Shown here: positions 51,919-60,451 of the stretch, piece by piece
How positions within the stretch are numbered: position 1 is the stretch's first letter
How the letters are laid out: every line of letters begins with the position of its first letter
Assembly (NCBI RefSeq): GCF_022811525.1
Contig: NZ_CP063982.1
Location: forward strand, 620,001-684,000
Origin: Orrella daihaiensis
GTDB taxonomy: Bacteria > Pseudomonadota > Gammaproteobacteria > Burkholderiales > Burkholderiaceae_B
Direction of reading: 5' to 3'
Length of the DNA: 64,000 nt
Position numbers and translations under genes: made by a program
Notes under the pieces: generated by a model
Seen by the model: only the letters and a program-made list of their open reading frames with translations
Database searches by the model: none
What the model was told of the DNA's origin: nothing

Positions 51919-53408
51919 GGATGCAGCTCCGCAATACCTGCCATCGCAAGACCAATCGATTCGCGGCTCCAGTCCGACGTCGGGCGCGCTTCGGTCAGCA
52001 CGCCTGCGTGCATGACTGCAATACGATCGCCAAGGGTCATCACTTCATCGAGATCATCTGACACCAGCAAGACCGCTGCGCCAGCGTCGCGAGCGGCGAT
52101 CAGCTGATCGTGAACAAACGCTACGGCGCCAATGTCCAAGCCCCAGGTTGGTTGTTGGGCAACGATCAAAGCGGGGCCAGTGGATTGTGTTTGTGCAGGG
52201 GCTTTTAACGCTCGGCCAAGGATTAACTTTTGCATATTGCCGCCTGACAAATTGCGAGCCGGTGTTTGCAGGCTGGCGCCACGCACATCAAATCCAGCAA
52301 TGACATCTTGTGCGTAGGCATGGGCGGCGTCTTGTTTCACCCAGCCCATGCGACTAAAGGCGGTCGTCTTCAAACGTTCGGCAGCGATATTCTCCCAAAC
52401 TGGCAGGTCACCGATCAGCCCGACAGACTGTCTATCCTCGGGAATGCGAGCAGCATGGGAAAATTGTTTGAACATCAGATCACAAAGTGCAGTCTGGCCG
52501 TTGCCTGATACACCAGCAATGGCCACAATTTCGCCCGGATACAGGGATAGGTTGACGTGATGAAGACGGTCATGGGACTCGGGGTGTTGATCGACAGCGG
52601 GGTCAAACCGGACTTCACACACCGGTGTTTCGCTTTGGCGTTTGCCCGGGCGACGAACTGGCGCGGCCAATTCATGGCCCACCATCCACTGGGCTAGTTG
52701 TCCCTGAGTCACGCCCTCGGTTGACTGGTTAGCCACCAGTTTGCCATGGCGTAGCACCGCGGCTCGGTCACAGATTCGTAAAACTTCACCGAGCTTGTGG
52801 CTAATAAAGATGATCGACAGTCCTTCGCGCACCCAGTGCTGAAGTGCCTCAAACAAGTGTTCGCTTTCCTGGGGTGTGAGCACCGAGGTCGGTTCGTCCA
52901 GAATCAGGATGCGTGCACCGCGATAGAGTGCCTTGATGATTTCTACTCTTTGGCGCTCACCGACCGTGAGCTCGCCAACCTTGCGTTCGGTGTCGATCGA
53001 TAGTCCAAATCGTTCTGCTACAGCTCGTGCTTTGGTTCTGGCCGCTGAGCGTTGGCTGCTTAAGCGCCAAAGCGATTCGGTGCCCAGGACGATGTTGTCT
53101 AGCACCGTCAAATTGTCTGCCAGTGCAAAGTGCTGGTGCACCATGCCGATGCCAGCAGCCAAGGCTGCTGCTGGGTCTCCTGCCGCCAGCGGCTCGCCAT
53201 GCACCTTGATTTGCCCGAGATCCGCGGTGTAATGCCCAAACAGAATCGACATCAGGGTCGATTTGCCGGCACCATTCTCGCCAAGCAGCCCAAGGATTTC
53301 TCCTTGGGCGAGCTCAAGCGAAATGTCGTCGTTGGCCGTCAGCGTACCGAACCGCTTGATGATGCCTTGCAGGCTTAGGACGACTGGTGTGTCAGCGCTT
53401 GCGCGCAT
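51915..53408 (-). CDS. Nucleoside ABC transporter double ATPase
   Basis: ATPase of 497 residues with two ABC modules. The first has GENGAGKST, LTVGERQRVEI and a Walker B ILDEPTSVL. The second has GVSGNGQTA and LSGGNMQKLILGRAL. Its Walker B position reads ALIVAQQPTWGLD, lacking the usual Asp-Glu, as is common in the second half of this family. It overlaps the binding-protein stop as TAATG. Confidence 0.92.
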   Translation of the reverse strand: MRASADTPVVLSLQGIIKRFGTLTANDDISLELAQGEILGLLGENGAGKSTLMSILFGHYTADLGQIKVHGEPLAAGDPAAALAAGIGMVHQHFALADNLTVLDNIVLGTESLWRLSSQRSAARTKARAVAERFGLSIDTERKVGELTVGERQRVEIIKALYRGARILILDEPTSVLTPQESEHLFEALQHWVREGLSIIFISHKLGEVLRICDRAAVLRHGKLVANQSTEGVTQGQLAQWMVGHELAAPVRRPGKRQSETPVCEVRFDPAVDQHPESHDRLHHVNLSLYPGEIVAIAGVSGNGQTALCDLMFKQFSHAARIPEDRQSVGLIGDLPVWENIAAERLKTTAFSRMGWVKQDAAHAYAQDVIAGFDVRGASLQTPARNLSGGNMQKLILGRALKAPAQTQSTGPALIVAQQPTWGLDIGAVAFVHDQLIAARDAGAAVLLVSDDLDEVMTLGDRIAVMHAGVLTEARPTSDWSRESIGLAMAGIAELHP

Positions 53409-54415
53409 TAACGCGCAGTGGGCTTGGGTTGATTGTCGTCGATCTCGACCACGAAGGTCTCAGCCAGGATGGCTTTCTCGCGGTCAGCCACTTTGGCTTT
53501 AAGCTCGGCAGGGATTTTGTTCTCAAAGGTGCCATAGGGCGCCATTTCCGAACCACCGTATTTCATCATCGAGAACTTGCCGTAGTCCTCAGCTTTAAAC
53601 TGTCCGGACTTCACGGCCTTGAGCGCCTGATCAATGGTGGGTTCCATATTCCATAACGCTGATGCCACCACGGTCTCTGGATACTGATCCTGGGTGTTAA
53701 TCACGTTACCAATGGCCAGAATGCCACGCTCCTTGGCGGCATCGCTGACCCCAAAGCGCTCGGCATAAAGGATATCAGCGCCACGATCGACCATGGCAAA
53801 TGCAGCCTCTTTGGCCTTGGGTGGGTCAAACCAGCTGTTAATAAACGTCACCATGAACTCGACGTTGGGGTTCACTTCTTTGGCACCAGCCATGAATGCG
53901 TTCATGAGCCGATTGACCTCCGGAATCGGGAAACCGCCAACCAGGCCAATCTTGTTGGATTTGGTGAGCCCGCCGGCGATCATGCCAGTCATGTAGGCAG
54001 GCTCTTGGATGTAGTTGTCAAACACACTGAAGTTTGGTGCTTGTGGTTTGCCCGAAGAACCCATCAGGAAGGCAACGTTTGGAAAGTCTTTGGCGACTTT
54101 GCGAGCAGCGGCTTCCACCGCAAATGATTCACCAACAATCAACTGATTACCCTGCGTGGCGTACTCACGCATGACGCGCTCGTAGTCGGCGTTGGAGACG
54201 TTCTCACTGGCGACATAAACAATCTCGCCACGGGCCTCGGCAGCCTGTAACGCTTTGTGGATGCGGCTCACCCATTGCTGTTCGAACGGTACCGTGTAAA
54301 TCGCCGCGACTTTGAGTTTGTCTTGCGCCAAGACGCTCGGACTGATACCAGACAGCACCAAAAGGCTTGCGCCTGCGGCGAGCGCCACGCGACGGCTACG
54401 AGAAAATAGGCTCAT
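53408..54415 (-). CDS. BMP-family nucleoside-binding protein
   Basis: Periplasmic binding protein of 335 residues of the PnrA/BMP family. The signal peptide ends near residue 30 (VLA before QDK) with no lipobox. Landmarks include AYMTGMIAGGLTKSNKIGLVGG. The ATG at 54415 has GGAG seven bases upstream. BMP proteins bind purine nucleosides or bases. Together with the deaminase at 48609 this makes a base uptake and deamination unit. Confidence 0.9.
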   Translation of the reverse strand: MSLFSRSRRVALAAGASLLVLSGISPSVLAQDKLKVAAIYTVPFEQQWVSRIHKALQAAEARGEIVYVASENVSNADYERVMREYATQGNQLIVGESFAVEAAARKVAKDFPNVAFLMGSSGKPQAPNFSVFDNYIQEPAYMTGMIAGGLTKSNKIGLVGGFPIPEVNRLMNAFMAGAKEVNPNVEFMVTFINSWFDPPKAKEAAFAMVDRGADILYAERFGVSDAAKERGILAIGNVINTQDQYPETVVASALWNMEPTIDQALKAVKSGQFKAEDYGKFSMMKYGGSEMAPYGTFENKIPAELKAKVADREKAILAETFVVEIDDNQPKPTAR

Positions 54416-54495
54416 TGATTGACTCCGAATTCGAGGTTTAAATTTGCCAGGCAAAGATTCGCTAGGCATTCAATAAAATCAAAAGGCAACAACAA

Positions 54496-54531
54496 AAGTA
54501 CCAAGCAAAGTACCAGGCAAAGTACCAAGCA
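54496..54531. repeat. Three tandem 12-bp repeats
   Basis: Three head-to-tail copies of the unit AAGTACCAAGCA (the middle copy has G for A at one site) lie 80-115 bases upstream of the BMP gene start. The surrounding 283-base gap holds no gene. It could be a protein-binding array or a site of slippage. Confidence 0.85.
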
Positions 54532-54698
54532 AATTTTGTGCCACCAATATCACAACTAAGATGCAGTTACGGTTTCGTCATCTGAAATTTAACTCTTTTT
54601 TTGGCCTGCCGTGCAAGCGATCTCGAGCCGCGACTAAACCTGCGGTAAGCTGGTCCTAAATATATTTTCCATGCCGCATTTGTTCATCCAGGATCGCT

Positions 54699-55001
54699 AT
54701 GCCTTGGCTCGACTCTCGTCACGATCATTGCATCTTGCGCCTGCGTATCCAACCAGGTGCCAAGCGCAGCTGCGTGTTGGGGGTCTTGAGTGATCAACTC
54801 AAAGTTGCCGTCCATGCCCCGCCAGTTGATGGCAAGGCCAATGAGGCGCTCTTGAAGTGGCTCGTGGACACGCTTGGGCTTAAACGCAATCAGATCGAGC
54901 TAGTCAGTGGCCAAACCAGCCGCGACAAACGGGTGCGACTAGAAAATATAAAGGCCACCCAGATTCGGGCGGCCTTGGGAATCGTAGATGGTACGGATTA
55001 G
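54699..55001 (+). CDS. DUF167 (YggU-type) protein
   Basis: Small protein of 100 residues. The conserved LRIQPGAKRSCV and VDGKANEALLKWL motifs mark DUF167. Function unknown, although it is widespread in bacteria. AGGA lies five bases before the ATG. Its TAG stop overlaps the fabI stop by 4 bases, convergently. Confidence 0.9.
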   Translation: MPWLDSRHDHCILRLRIQPGAKRSCVLGVLSDQLKVAVHAPPVDGKANEALLKWLVDTLGLKRNQIELVSGQTSRDKRVRLENIKATQIRAALGIVDGTD

Positions 55002-55780
55002 CCGTAAGCAGGCACTACAGTCGAGAAGCCCGAGTCGACGTGCAAGATCTCGCCAGTGATGCCGGCAGCCAGATCAGACATCAGGAACGCAGCAGCATTG
55101 CCAACGTTTTCAATGGTGACATTGCGTCGTAGTGGGGCGTTGTTTTCTACATAGCGCAGGATCCCACCGAAGTCTTTAATACCACTGGCCGCCAGTGTTT
55201 TGATAGGGCCAGCTGAAATGCCGTTGGCACGGATGCCGAGGGGACCGAGGTTGCTGGCCAGGTAACGCACGCTGGCCTCGAGAGATGCCTTAGCCAACCC
55301 CATGGTGTTGTAATGCGGCACGGCCCGCTCGGCGCCTAAATAGGTAAGCGTGAGCACTGAGCCTTCTCGGCCTTGCATCATGGGCAGTCCGGCTTTGACT
55401 AGCGCTGGGAAGCTGTAGGCTGAAATGTCGTGGGCAATCCGGAAAGCCTCGCGTGACAGGCCGTCTAAAAATTCTCCCGAGATTGCCTCGCGAGGCGCAA
55501 AACCAATCGAGTGCACGATGCTGTCCAAACCATCCCATTCTGTTTTTAAGTCAGCAAAGACCGCTTCGATTTGGGTGTCTTCGGCGACATCACACGGCAG
55601 AACGATTGAGCTACCGAATTCGTTGGCGTAACCGGTCACGCGATCCTTAAAGCGATCACCCACGTAGGTGAATGCCAGTTCAGCGCCTTGTTCATGACAG
55701 CACTTAGCAATGCCATACGCGATCGAGCGGTCAGAAATCACGCCTGTAATCAGGATTCGTTTGCCAGCTAAAAAGCCCAT
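54998..55780 (-). CDS. fabI: Enoyl-ACP reductase (NADH)
   Basis: Final reductase of the fatty acid elongation cycle, 260 residues. ITGVISDRSIAYGIA is the FabI nucleotide-binding start. Catalytic residues correspond to Y147, Y157 and K164 (YLGAERAVPHYNTMGLAK). Length matches FabI. Sensitivity to triclosan-like inhibitors would be expected from the family. Confidence 0.95.
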   Translation of the reverse strand: MGFLAGKRILITGVISDRSIAYGIAKCCHEQGAELAFTYVGDRFKDRVTGYANEFGSSIVLPCDVAEDTQIEAVFADLKTEWDGLDSIVHSIGFAPREAISGEFLDGLSREAFRIAHDISAYSFPALVKAGLPMMQGREGSVLTLTYLGAERAVPHYNTMGLAKASLEASVRYLASNLGPLGIRANGISAGPIKTLAASGIKDFGGILRYVENNAPLRRNVTIENVGNAAAFLMSDLAAGITGEILHVDSGFSTVVPAYG

Positions 55781-55833
55781 TGTCGTTCCTATGTCGTTCT
55801 AAGTTAATGGTATTGAATCAATACTGCACCGGC

Positions 55834-57126
55834 TTAGCCCGGCACTTTCAATCGTTGTCCGACTCGAAGTTTAGACCCTTTCAAGCCATTTAGCTCGCGC
55901 AACACGCTCACCCGGGTGCCATGTTTGCGTGCGATGCCCGATAGGGTGTCACCGCTTCTGACCCGGTAGGTCTTGGTAGATAAGCGTTTGGCGACTTCAG
56001 CTGTGGCGACGGTCACATTTGCCGTCGGTCCGGGGATGATGAGTATGGTGTCAGTAGACAGCGAGCGGGTGTTGCGGTTCAGGTCGTTTGCTCGCCTGAG
56101 TGACTCCACCGAAACGTTGAAAGTCTTAGCGATGTCCTGGATTTTTTCACCTTGTTTGGCAGGGTACTTTTTCCAGCTAGTCAGGTCGCCTTGGTAGGAC
56201 GCAAGATTGGCCAGGTAAACGGGCAGTTTTTCTCGGGGAAGGATGATTTCCGGGTTCAAGTCAGCGATGATGACGCCTTGATTAAAGGCCGGATTAAGCG
56301 CGGCGAATTCGTCAATTGGCATTTCAGCGAGTTTGGCAGCCACTTCGAGATCGATGTCACGGTCTTTCTTGACGGTCACAAAGTAAGGTTCATTGTCGAT
56401 GATTGGCAAAATCACGCCATAGCGCTCAGGGTCAGCGATGATGTTTTTGATGGCCTGAAGCTTGGGCACATAGTTGGCTGTTTCTTTGGGCATCTTCAGA
56501 TGCCGGTAGTCCAGTGGCTTGCCGGCACGCTCGTTTTTGGCCAGCGCGCGGCGCACCGAGCCTTCGCCCCAGTTATAAGAGGCAAATGCCAGGTACCAGT
56601 CGCCTTGATATTCGTATAAATACTCGAGGTAGTCTAGGGCTGCGTTGGTCGACGCAATTGGGTCACGCCGTTGGTCACGCCACCAGGTTTGTTCAAGTTT
56701 GAATGCAGTGCCAGTGCTCGGAATGAACTGCCACAGGCCTGAGGCGCGCGCTCGTGAGTAGGCGTTTGGATCGTACGCGCTTTCGACAAAGGGTAAAAGA
56801 GCAAGCTCGGTCGGCAAGCCACGGCGGTTGATCTCATCAACGATGTAATACATGTATCGACCTGATCGGTCAGCCATGCGTTGCATGGCTTGGGGGTGCT
56901 TGGCGTAGTATTCGGTCCACTGCTCAGACAACTCGGTATTTAAGTTAGGAATTGCAAAACCACGGCGGATGCGCTCCCAGACATCAATTGGGGGACGTGT
57001 GAGATCGACAGTTCGGGTGGTGACTTCTGCGCCCGAGCCTTGCTCATGCAGATTGGCGCAGCCAGTGAGGGTCACCAGCACAAAAACAAAAAAACTACGC
57101 AGAAAACTTGAACGGATATCGGTCAT
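55834..57126 (-). CDS. mltD: Membrane-bound lytic transglycosylase D with LysM
   Basis: Lipoprotein of 430 residues that cleaves peptidoglycan. The lipobox LTGC gives lipidated C23. The SLT domain has catalytic Glu in LPFVESAYDP near residue 112 and the GLWQFIPSTG block. Two LysM motifs follow, a divergent one near 315 and a clear one at the C-terminus (YRVRSGDTLSGIARKHG). It lies four bases after gloB. Confidence 0.93.
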   Translation of the reverse strand: MTDIRSSFLRSFFVFVLVTLTGCANLHEQGSGAEVTTRTVDLTRPPIDVWERIRRGFAIPNLNTELSEQWTEYYAKHPQAMQRMADRSGRYMYYIVDEINRRGLPTELALLPFVESAYDPNAYSRARASGLWQFIPSTGTAFKLEQTWWRDQRRDPIASTNAALDYLEYLYEYQGDWYLAFASYNWGEGSVRRALAKNERAGKPLDYRHLKMPKETANYVPKLQAIKNIIADPERYGVILPIIDNEPYFVTVKKDRDIDLEVAAKLAEMPIDEFAALNPAFNQGVIIADLNPEIILPREKLPVYLANLASYQGDLTSWKKYPAKQGEKIQDIAKTFNVSVESLRRANDLNRNTRSLSTDTILIIPGPTANVTVATAEVAKRLSTKTYRVRSGDTLSGIARKHGTRVSVLRELNGLKGSKLRVGQRLKVPG

Positions 57127-57130
57127 CAGG

Positions 57131-57937
57131 CTATTTGAAATCGTTTTTCCAGGCGCGCAATGCGGCGAATACCTCGACGGGATGGGCGAGGGTTTTATTG
57201 GCCCACTGGTTTGCGGCTTGGGTGACAGAGGGCTGACGCGCCCGCATAAACGGGTTGCAGTTTTTCTCGATGGCGATCGAAGAAGGCACGGTCGGTTGAT
57301 CCTGCGTGCGCATTTGCATGCACTTTGCTTCGAACTTCGCTAACTCAGAGTTGTCAGGCTCAACGGTACGAGCCCAGCGCAGGTTCGATAGCGTGTACTC
57401 ATGCGCACAGTAGACTTTGGTGTTCTCCGGTAAAGCGGCAAATTTGTCCAGCGATTGCAGCATCTGTTCGGGGGTACCTTCAAATAGTCGACCACAGCCG
57501 CCTACAAACAATGTGTCTCCGCAAAACAGGACAGGCTCACCACCCACTTGACCAGTGTATGCAATATGGCCGGCTGTGTGGCCCGGTACATCGAGTACCT
57601 GAAGTGTGATCGTGGGCGCCCCGATGGTGACCATATCGCCTTCAGACAATGCCACGTCACAGGCGGGCAGGTTTTCCATGCCAGGACCGTAGACGGTTGC
57701 CTTGTGGTCTTGTAAAAGCTCAAGAACCCCGCCCACATGGTCATGGTGATGATGGGTCAGTAAAATAGCGGCAAGCGACAGGTTCTCGGACTCGAGGGCA
57801 TCGAATACTGGCATGGCATCACCCGGATCAACGACCACTGCATGCTTGCCATCGTCGATCATCCAGATGTAATTATCCGAGAAGGCGCGAATCGGGCGGA
57901 TGCGCAAATTCGAGACCTCAGTTAAAGTCGCAGTCAT
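57131..57937 (-). CDS. gloB: Hydroxyacylglutathione hydrolase (glyoxalase II)
   Basis: Metallo-beta-lactamase-fold enzyme of 268 residues that hydrolyses S-lactoylglutathione. The metal motif THHHHDH occupies 61-67 and is preceded by the family start (RAFSDNYIWMI). The C-terminal part carries the glutathione-binding Lys/Arg region (NPFMRARQP). Divergent from the methyltransferase, with 14 bases between the start codons. Confidence 0.94.
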   Translation of the reverse strand: MTATLTEVSNLRIRPIRAFSDNYIWMIDDGKHAVVVDPGDAMPVFDALESENLSLAAILLTHHHHDHVGGVLELLQDHKATVYGPGMENLPACDVALSEGDMVTIGAPTITLQVLDVPGHTAGHIAYTGQVGGEPVLFCGDTLFVGGCGRLFEGTPEQMLQSLDKFAALPENTKVYCAHEYTLSNLRWARTVEPDNSELAKFEAKCMQMRTQDQPTVPSSIAIEKNCNPFMRARQPSVTQAANQWANKTLAHPVEVFAALRAWKNDFK

Positions 57938-57951
57938 CTTTCGGGGTATCC

Positions 57952-58725
57952 ATGTCGATTAATGCTCAAACGCCCATTGTAGAACTGCAACGCTGGTTTG
58001 ACACTCCAGTGGGTCGCTATGTGCATCGCTGGGAGCAGCAGCGTATTGATGACTTGTTGGTCGATGTTTTTGGTTATCGCGCCGTGCAGTACGGGCTGGC
58101 CGACTTTAACTTTCTGGCTGCCAACCGAATGCCGTTTAAAGCCTACGCTGGCCCACGCAAGCTAAATGATGCTCAGCGATTAGGCTGGCAGGCTAGCCTG
58201 GTGTGTCGACCAGAGGAAATGCCGTTTGATACGGACAGCATTGACCTGTTGGTGCTGCCGCATACTCTAGAGACGGCAGGCGATCAGCACATGGTGCTGC
58301 GCGAAGCACATCGAGTGCTAGTGCCCGAAGGACGACTGGTGATTGCCGGTTTTAATCCCTGGAGTCTATGGGGTTTGAGAGCGAGGCTACCTTGGATTAG
58401 CCCCTGGTTTCCGGCTGGTGATGAGGGCGAACTCTCACCCAATCGGCTAAAGGATTGGCTCAAGCTTTTGTCCTTTGAAATCGATCGTGGGCATTTCGGC
58501 TGCTATGCGCCGCCTTGTCGCAGTCAGGAGTGGCTTGATCGGTTTGCGTTCATGGACCCGGCTGGCGACCGCTGGTGGCCGATATTTGGCGCGACCTATG
58601 TGGTCTCAGCGGTTAAGCGGGTTGCGGGCATGCGACTCATTACGCCGGTGTGGAAACGCAAGTCACAACGCCGCAGCGCGCGCGCGACCGCTGGTGTGGC
58701 CTCGCAGCGGCAAGGAATGCGCTGA
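57952..58725 (+). CDS. Class I SAM-dependent methyltransferase
   Basis: Protein of 257 residues of the Methyltransf_11-type fold. The middle strand LVLPHTLE and the REAHRVLVPEGRLVIAGFNPWSLWG segment are typical of the family between gloB and rnhA in betaproteobacteria. The N-terminal glycine motif is atypical. The substrate is unknown. TGATG links it to rnhA. Confidence 0.85.
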   Translation: MSINAQTPIVELQRWFDTPVGRYVHRWEQQRIDDLLVDVFGYRAVQYGLADFNFLAANRMPFKAYAGPRKLNDAQRLGWQASLVCRPEEMPFDTDSIDLLVLPHTLETAGDQHMVLREAHRVLVPEGRLVIAGFNPWSLWGLRARLPWISPWFPAGDEGELSPNRLKDWLKLLSFEIDRGHFGCYAPPCRSQEWLDRFAFMDPAGDRWWPIFGATYVVSAVKRVAGMRLITPVWKRKSQRRSARATAGVASQRQGMR

Positions 58726-59186
58726 TGGAGCAAGACAAGCAGCCAGACGTGGAGATTTGGACCGATGGTGCGTGTAAAGGTAATCCCGGGGTGGGTGGCT
58801 GGGGCGTGTTGTTAAGGCGCAACCAACATGAAAAGACGTTATGCGGCGGCGAGGCTGATACCACCAACAACCGAATGGAACTGACTGCCGTGATTGAGGC
58901 GCTAAATGTGCTCAAGCGTCCCTGTCGTGTGATCTTGCATACGGATTCCCAGTATGTGCAAAAGGGTATTACCGAATGGTTGCCGAACTGGAAGGCGCGC
59001 GGCTGGCGCACGGCATCCAAACAACCCGTCAAAAACGCTGATTTATGGCAAAAACTTGATGAGGCGGCAGCGCGCCACCACATCGACTGGCGTTGGGTTC
59101 GGGGGCATGATGGCGACCCCGGCAATGAACGGGCTGACGAGCTGGCTAATAAAGGTGTTCAGACCGTCGTCAAATCAACCGTTTAA
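58725..59186 (+). CDS. rnhA: Ribonuclease HI
   Basis: RNase HI of 153 residues that removes RNA from RNA-DNA hybrids. The catalytic residues are D14 (WTDGACKGNPG), Glu of NRMELTAV, Asp of HTDSQYV and Asp of the final GNERADELA. The ATG at 58725 follows AAGGA by nine bases and overlaps the preceding stop; a longer frame from 58650 is rejected. Confidence 0.95.
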   Translation: MEQDKQPDVEIWTDGACKGNPGVGGWGVLLRRNQHEKTLCGGEADTTNNRMELTAVIEALNVLKRPCRVILHTDSQYVQKGITEWLPNWKARGWRTASKQPVKNADLWQKLDEAAARHHIDWRWVRGHDGDPGNERADELANKGVQTVVKSTV

Positions 59187-59269
59187 TAGTCGCCCGGTGC
59201 TATAACTGACAATTACATATGGCCACTCGCTTCGGGCGGATGGCGTTTCTTGTTCCAAGAGCATCTGTG

Positions 59270-60451
59270 ATGAACAAATCTTCGCGAATCGTGTTGTCCC
59301 TAGTGCTGTTAGGCATTGGTGTGGGCGTTGGTTGGTATGCGCCCCAATTTATGTCGGGCTCCACGACCTCGAGTGGCCAAGCGCCTGTTGCCGCCGGCAA
59401 GCCGGCTGGCGCTCCACCCGCTGGTGGGTCGGGCGGTGCACCGAGAGGCGTACCGGTAGAGTTAACCATTGTAGAGTCGGTTAGTTTCCCGAGAGGGTTG
59501 AGCGCGATTGGCAGCTTGAGATCGGACGAATCAACTGTCGTTAGTGCTGAGGTGGCTGGGCGTGTGGCTGAAATCAATTTCAAGGAAGGCCAGCCTGTCA
59601 CCAAGGGTCAGGTGTTGATCAGGCTCGATGATGAGGTAGCTCAGGCCGAATTGGCCCAAGCTCAGGCTAATCTGGCATTGGCGCAATCTCGTTACGAGCG
59701 TTCGAATCGTTTGCAAACGGCAGGGTTCGTCAGTGCTGAAGCACGCGAGGACGCTCAGAACCAACTTAAGTTACAAGAGGCAGCCATCAAGCTTGCTCAA
59801 GCCAAACTCGACAAGATGACTATCGAAGCACCGTTTGACGGAGTCATCGGATTGCGTAGCGTATCGATCGGTGAATATGTCACCCCCGGTCAGGCAATCG
59901 CCCCACTAGAGGCAGTCGACACTTTGAAAGTAGATTTCCGTCTACCCGAGCGCTTCATTACCAACATCGCACTGGACCAGACGCTTGAGCTGCAGGTTGA
60001 TGCCCGTCCGGGGCAATTGTTTACTGGCAAAGTCTATGCCATTAGTCCTCTGATCGAGCAGGGGGGGCGTTCAATTTTGGTGCGAGCCCGTGTAGACAAT
60101 ACCGATGGTTTACTCAGGCCTGGTATGTTCGCACGTGTTCAATTGATTACCGATGAGTCGATGGCCGTGGTGGTGCCTGAAGCCTCGCTCTCGGCGTCTG
60201 GTCAGACGCAATATGTCTACCGTGTCAGTGAGGGTCAGGCTGAGCGTGTGGCCATTCAGATTGGTGAGCGTCGCGCCGGTATGGTTGAAGTGTTGCAGGG
60301 GCTTGAGCCTGGCGATCAAGTGGTGGTTGCTGGTCTGCAGCGTATGCGCCCAGGTGCAGCGGTAAGCCCCCTGGGTGAACCCAAACCGGCATCAGAAGTC
60401 GCCAAACAAGCTAACCAAAGTGCGCAATCCTTGCGGGTGAATCCACAATGA
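59270..60451 (+). CDS. RND efflux periplasmic adaptor (MFP)
   Basis: Membrane fusion protein of 393 residues. An N-terminal signal anchor (about 8-24) is followed by a Gly/Pro/Ala-rich segment. The lipoyl halves flank a helical hairpin of about 80 residues (EVAQAELAQAQANLALAQSR). The C-terminal beta-barrel and membrane-proximal region complete it. It links the inner-membrane pump at 60448 to an outer membrane TolC-like channel that is not encoded here. The ATG at 59270 is preferred over an upstream frame from 59219. Confidence 0.92.
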   Translation: MNKSSRIVLSLVLLGIGVGVGWYAPQFMSGSTTSSGQAPVAAGKPAGAPPAGGSGGAPRGVPVELTIVESVSFPRGLSAIGSLRSDESTVVSAEVAGRVAEINFKEGQPVTKGQVLIRLDDEVAQAELAQAQANLALAQSRYERSNRLQTAGFVSAEAREDAQNQLKLQEAAIKLAQAKLDKMTIEAPFDGVIGLRSVSIGEYVTPGQAIAPLEAVDTLKVDFRLPERFITNIALDQTLELQVDARPGQLFTGKVYAISPLIEQGGRSILVRARVDNTDGLLRPGMFARVQLITDESMAVVVPEASLSASGQTQYVYRVSEGQAERVAIQIGERRAGMVEVLQGLEPGDQVVVAGLQRMRPGAAVSPLGEPKPASEVAKQANQSAQSLRVNPQ

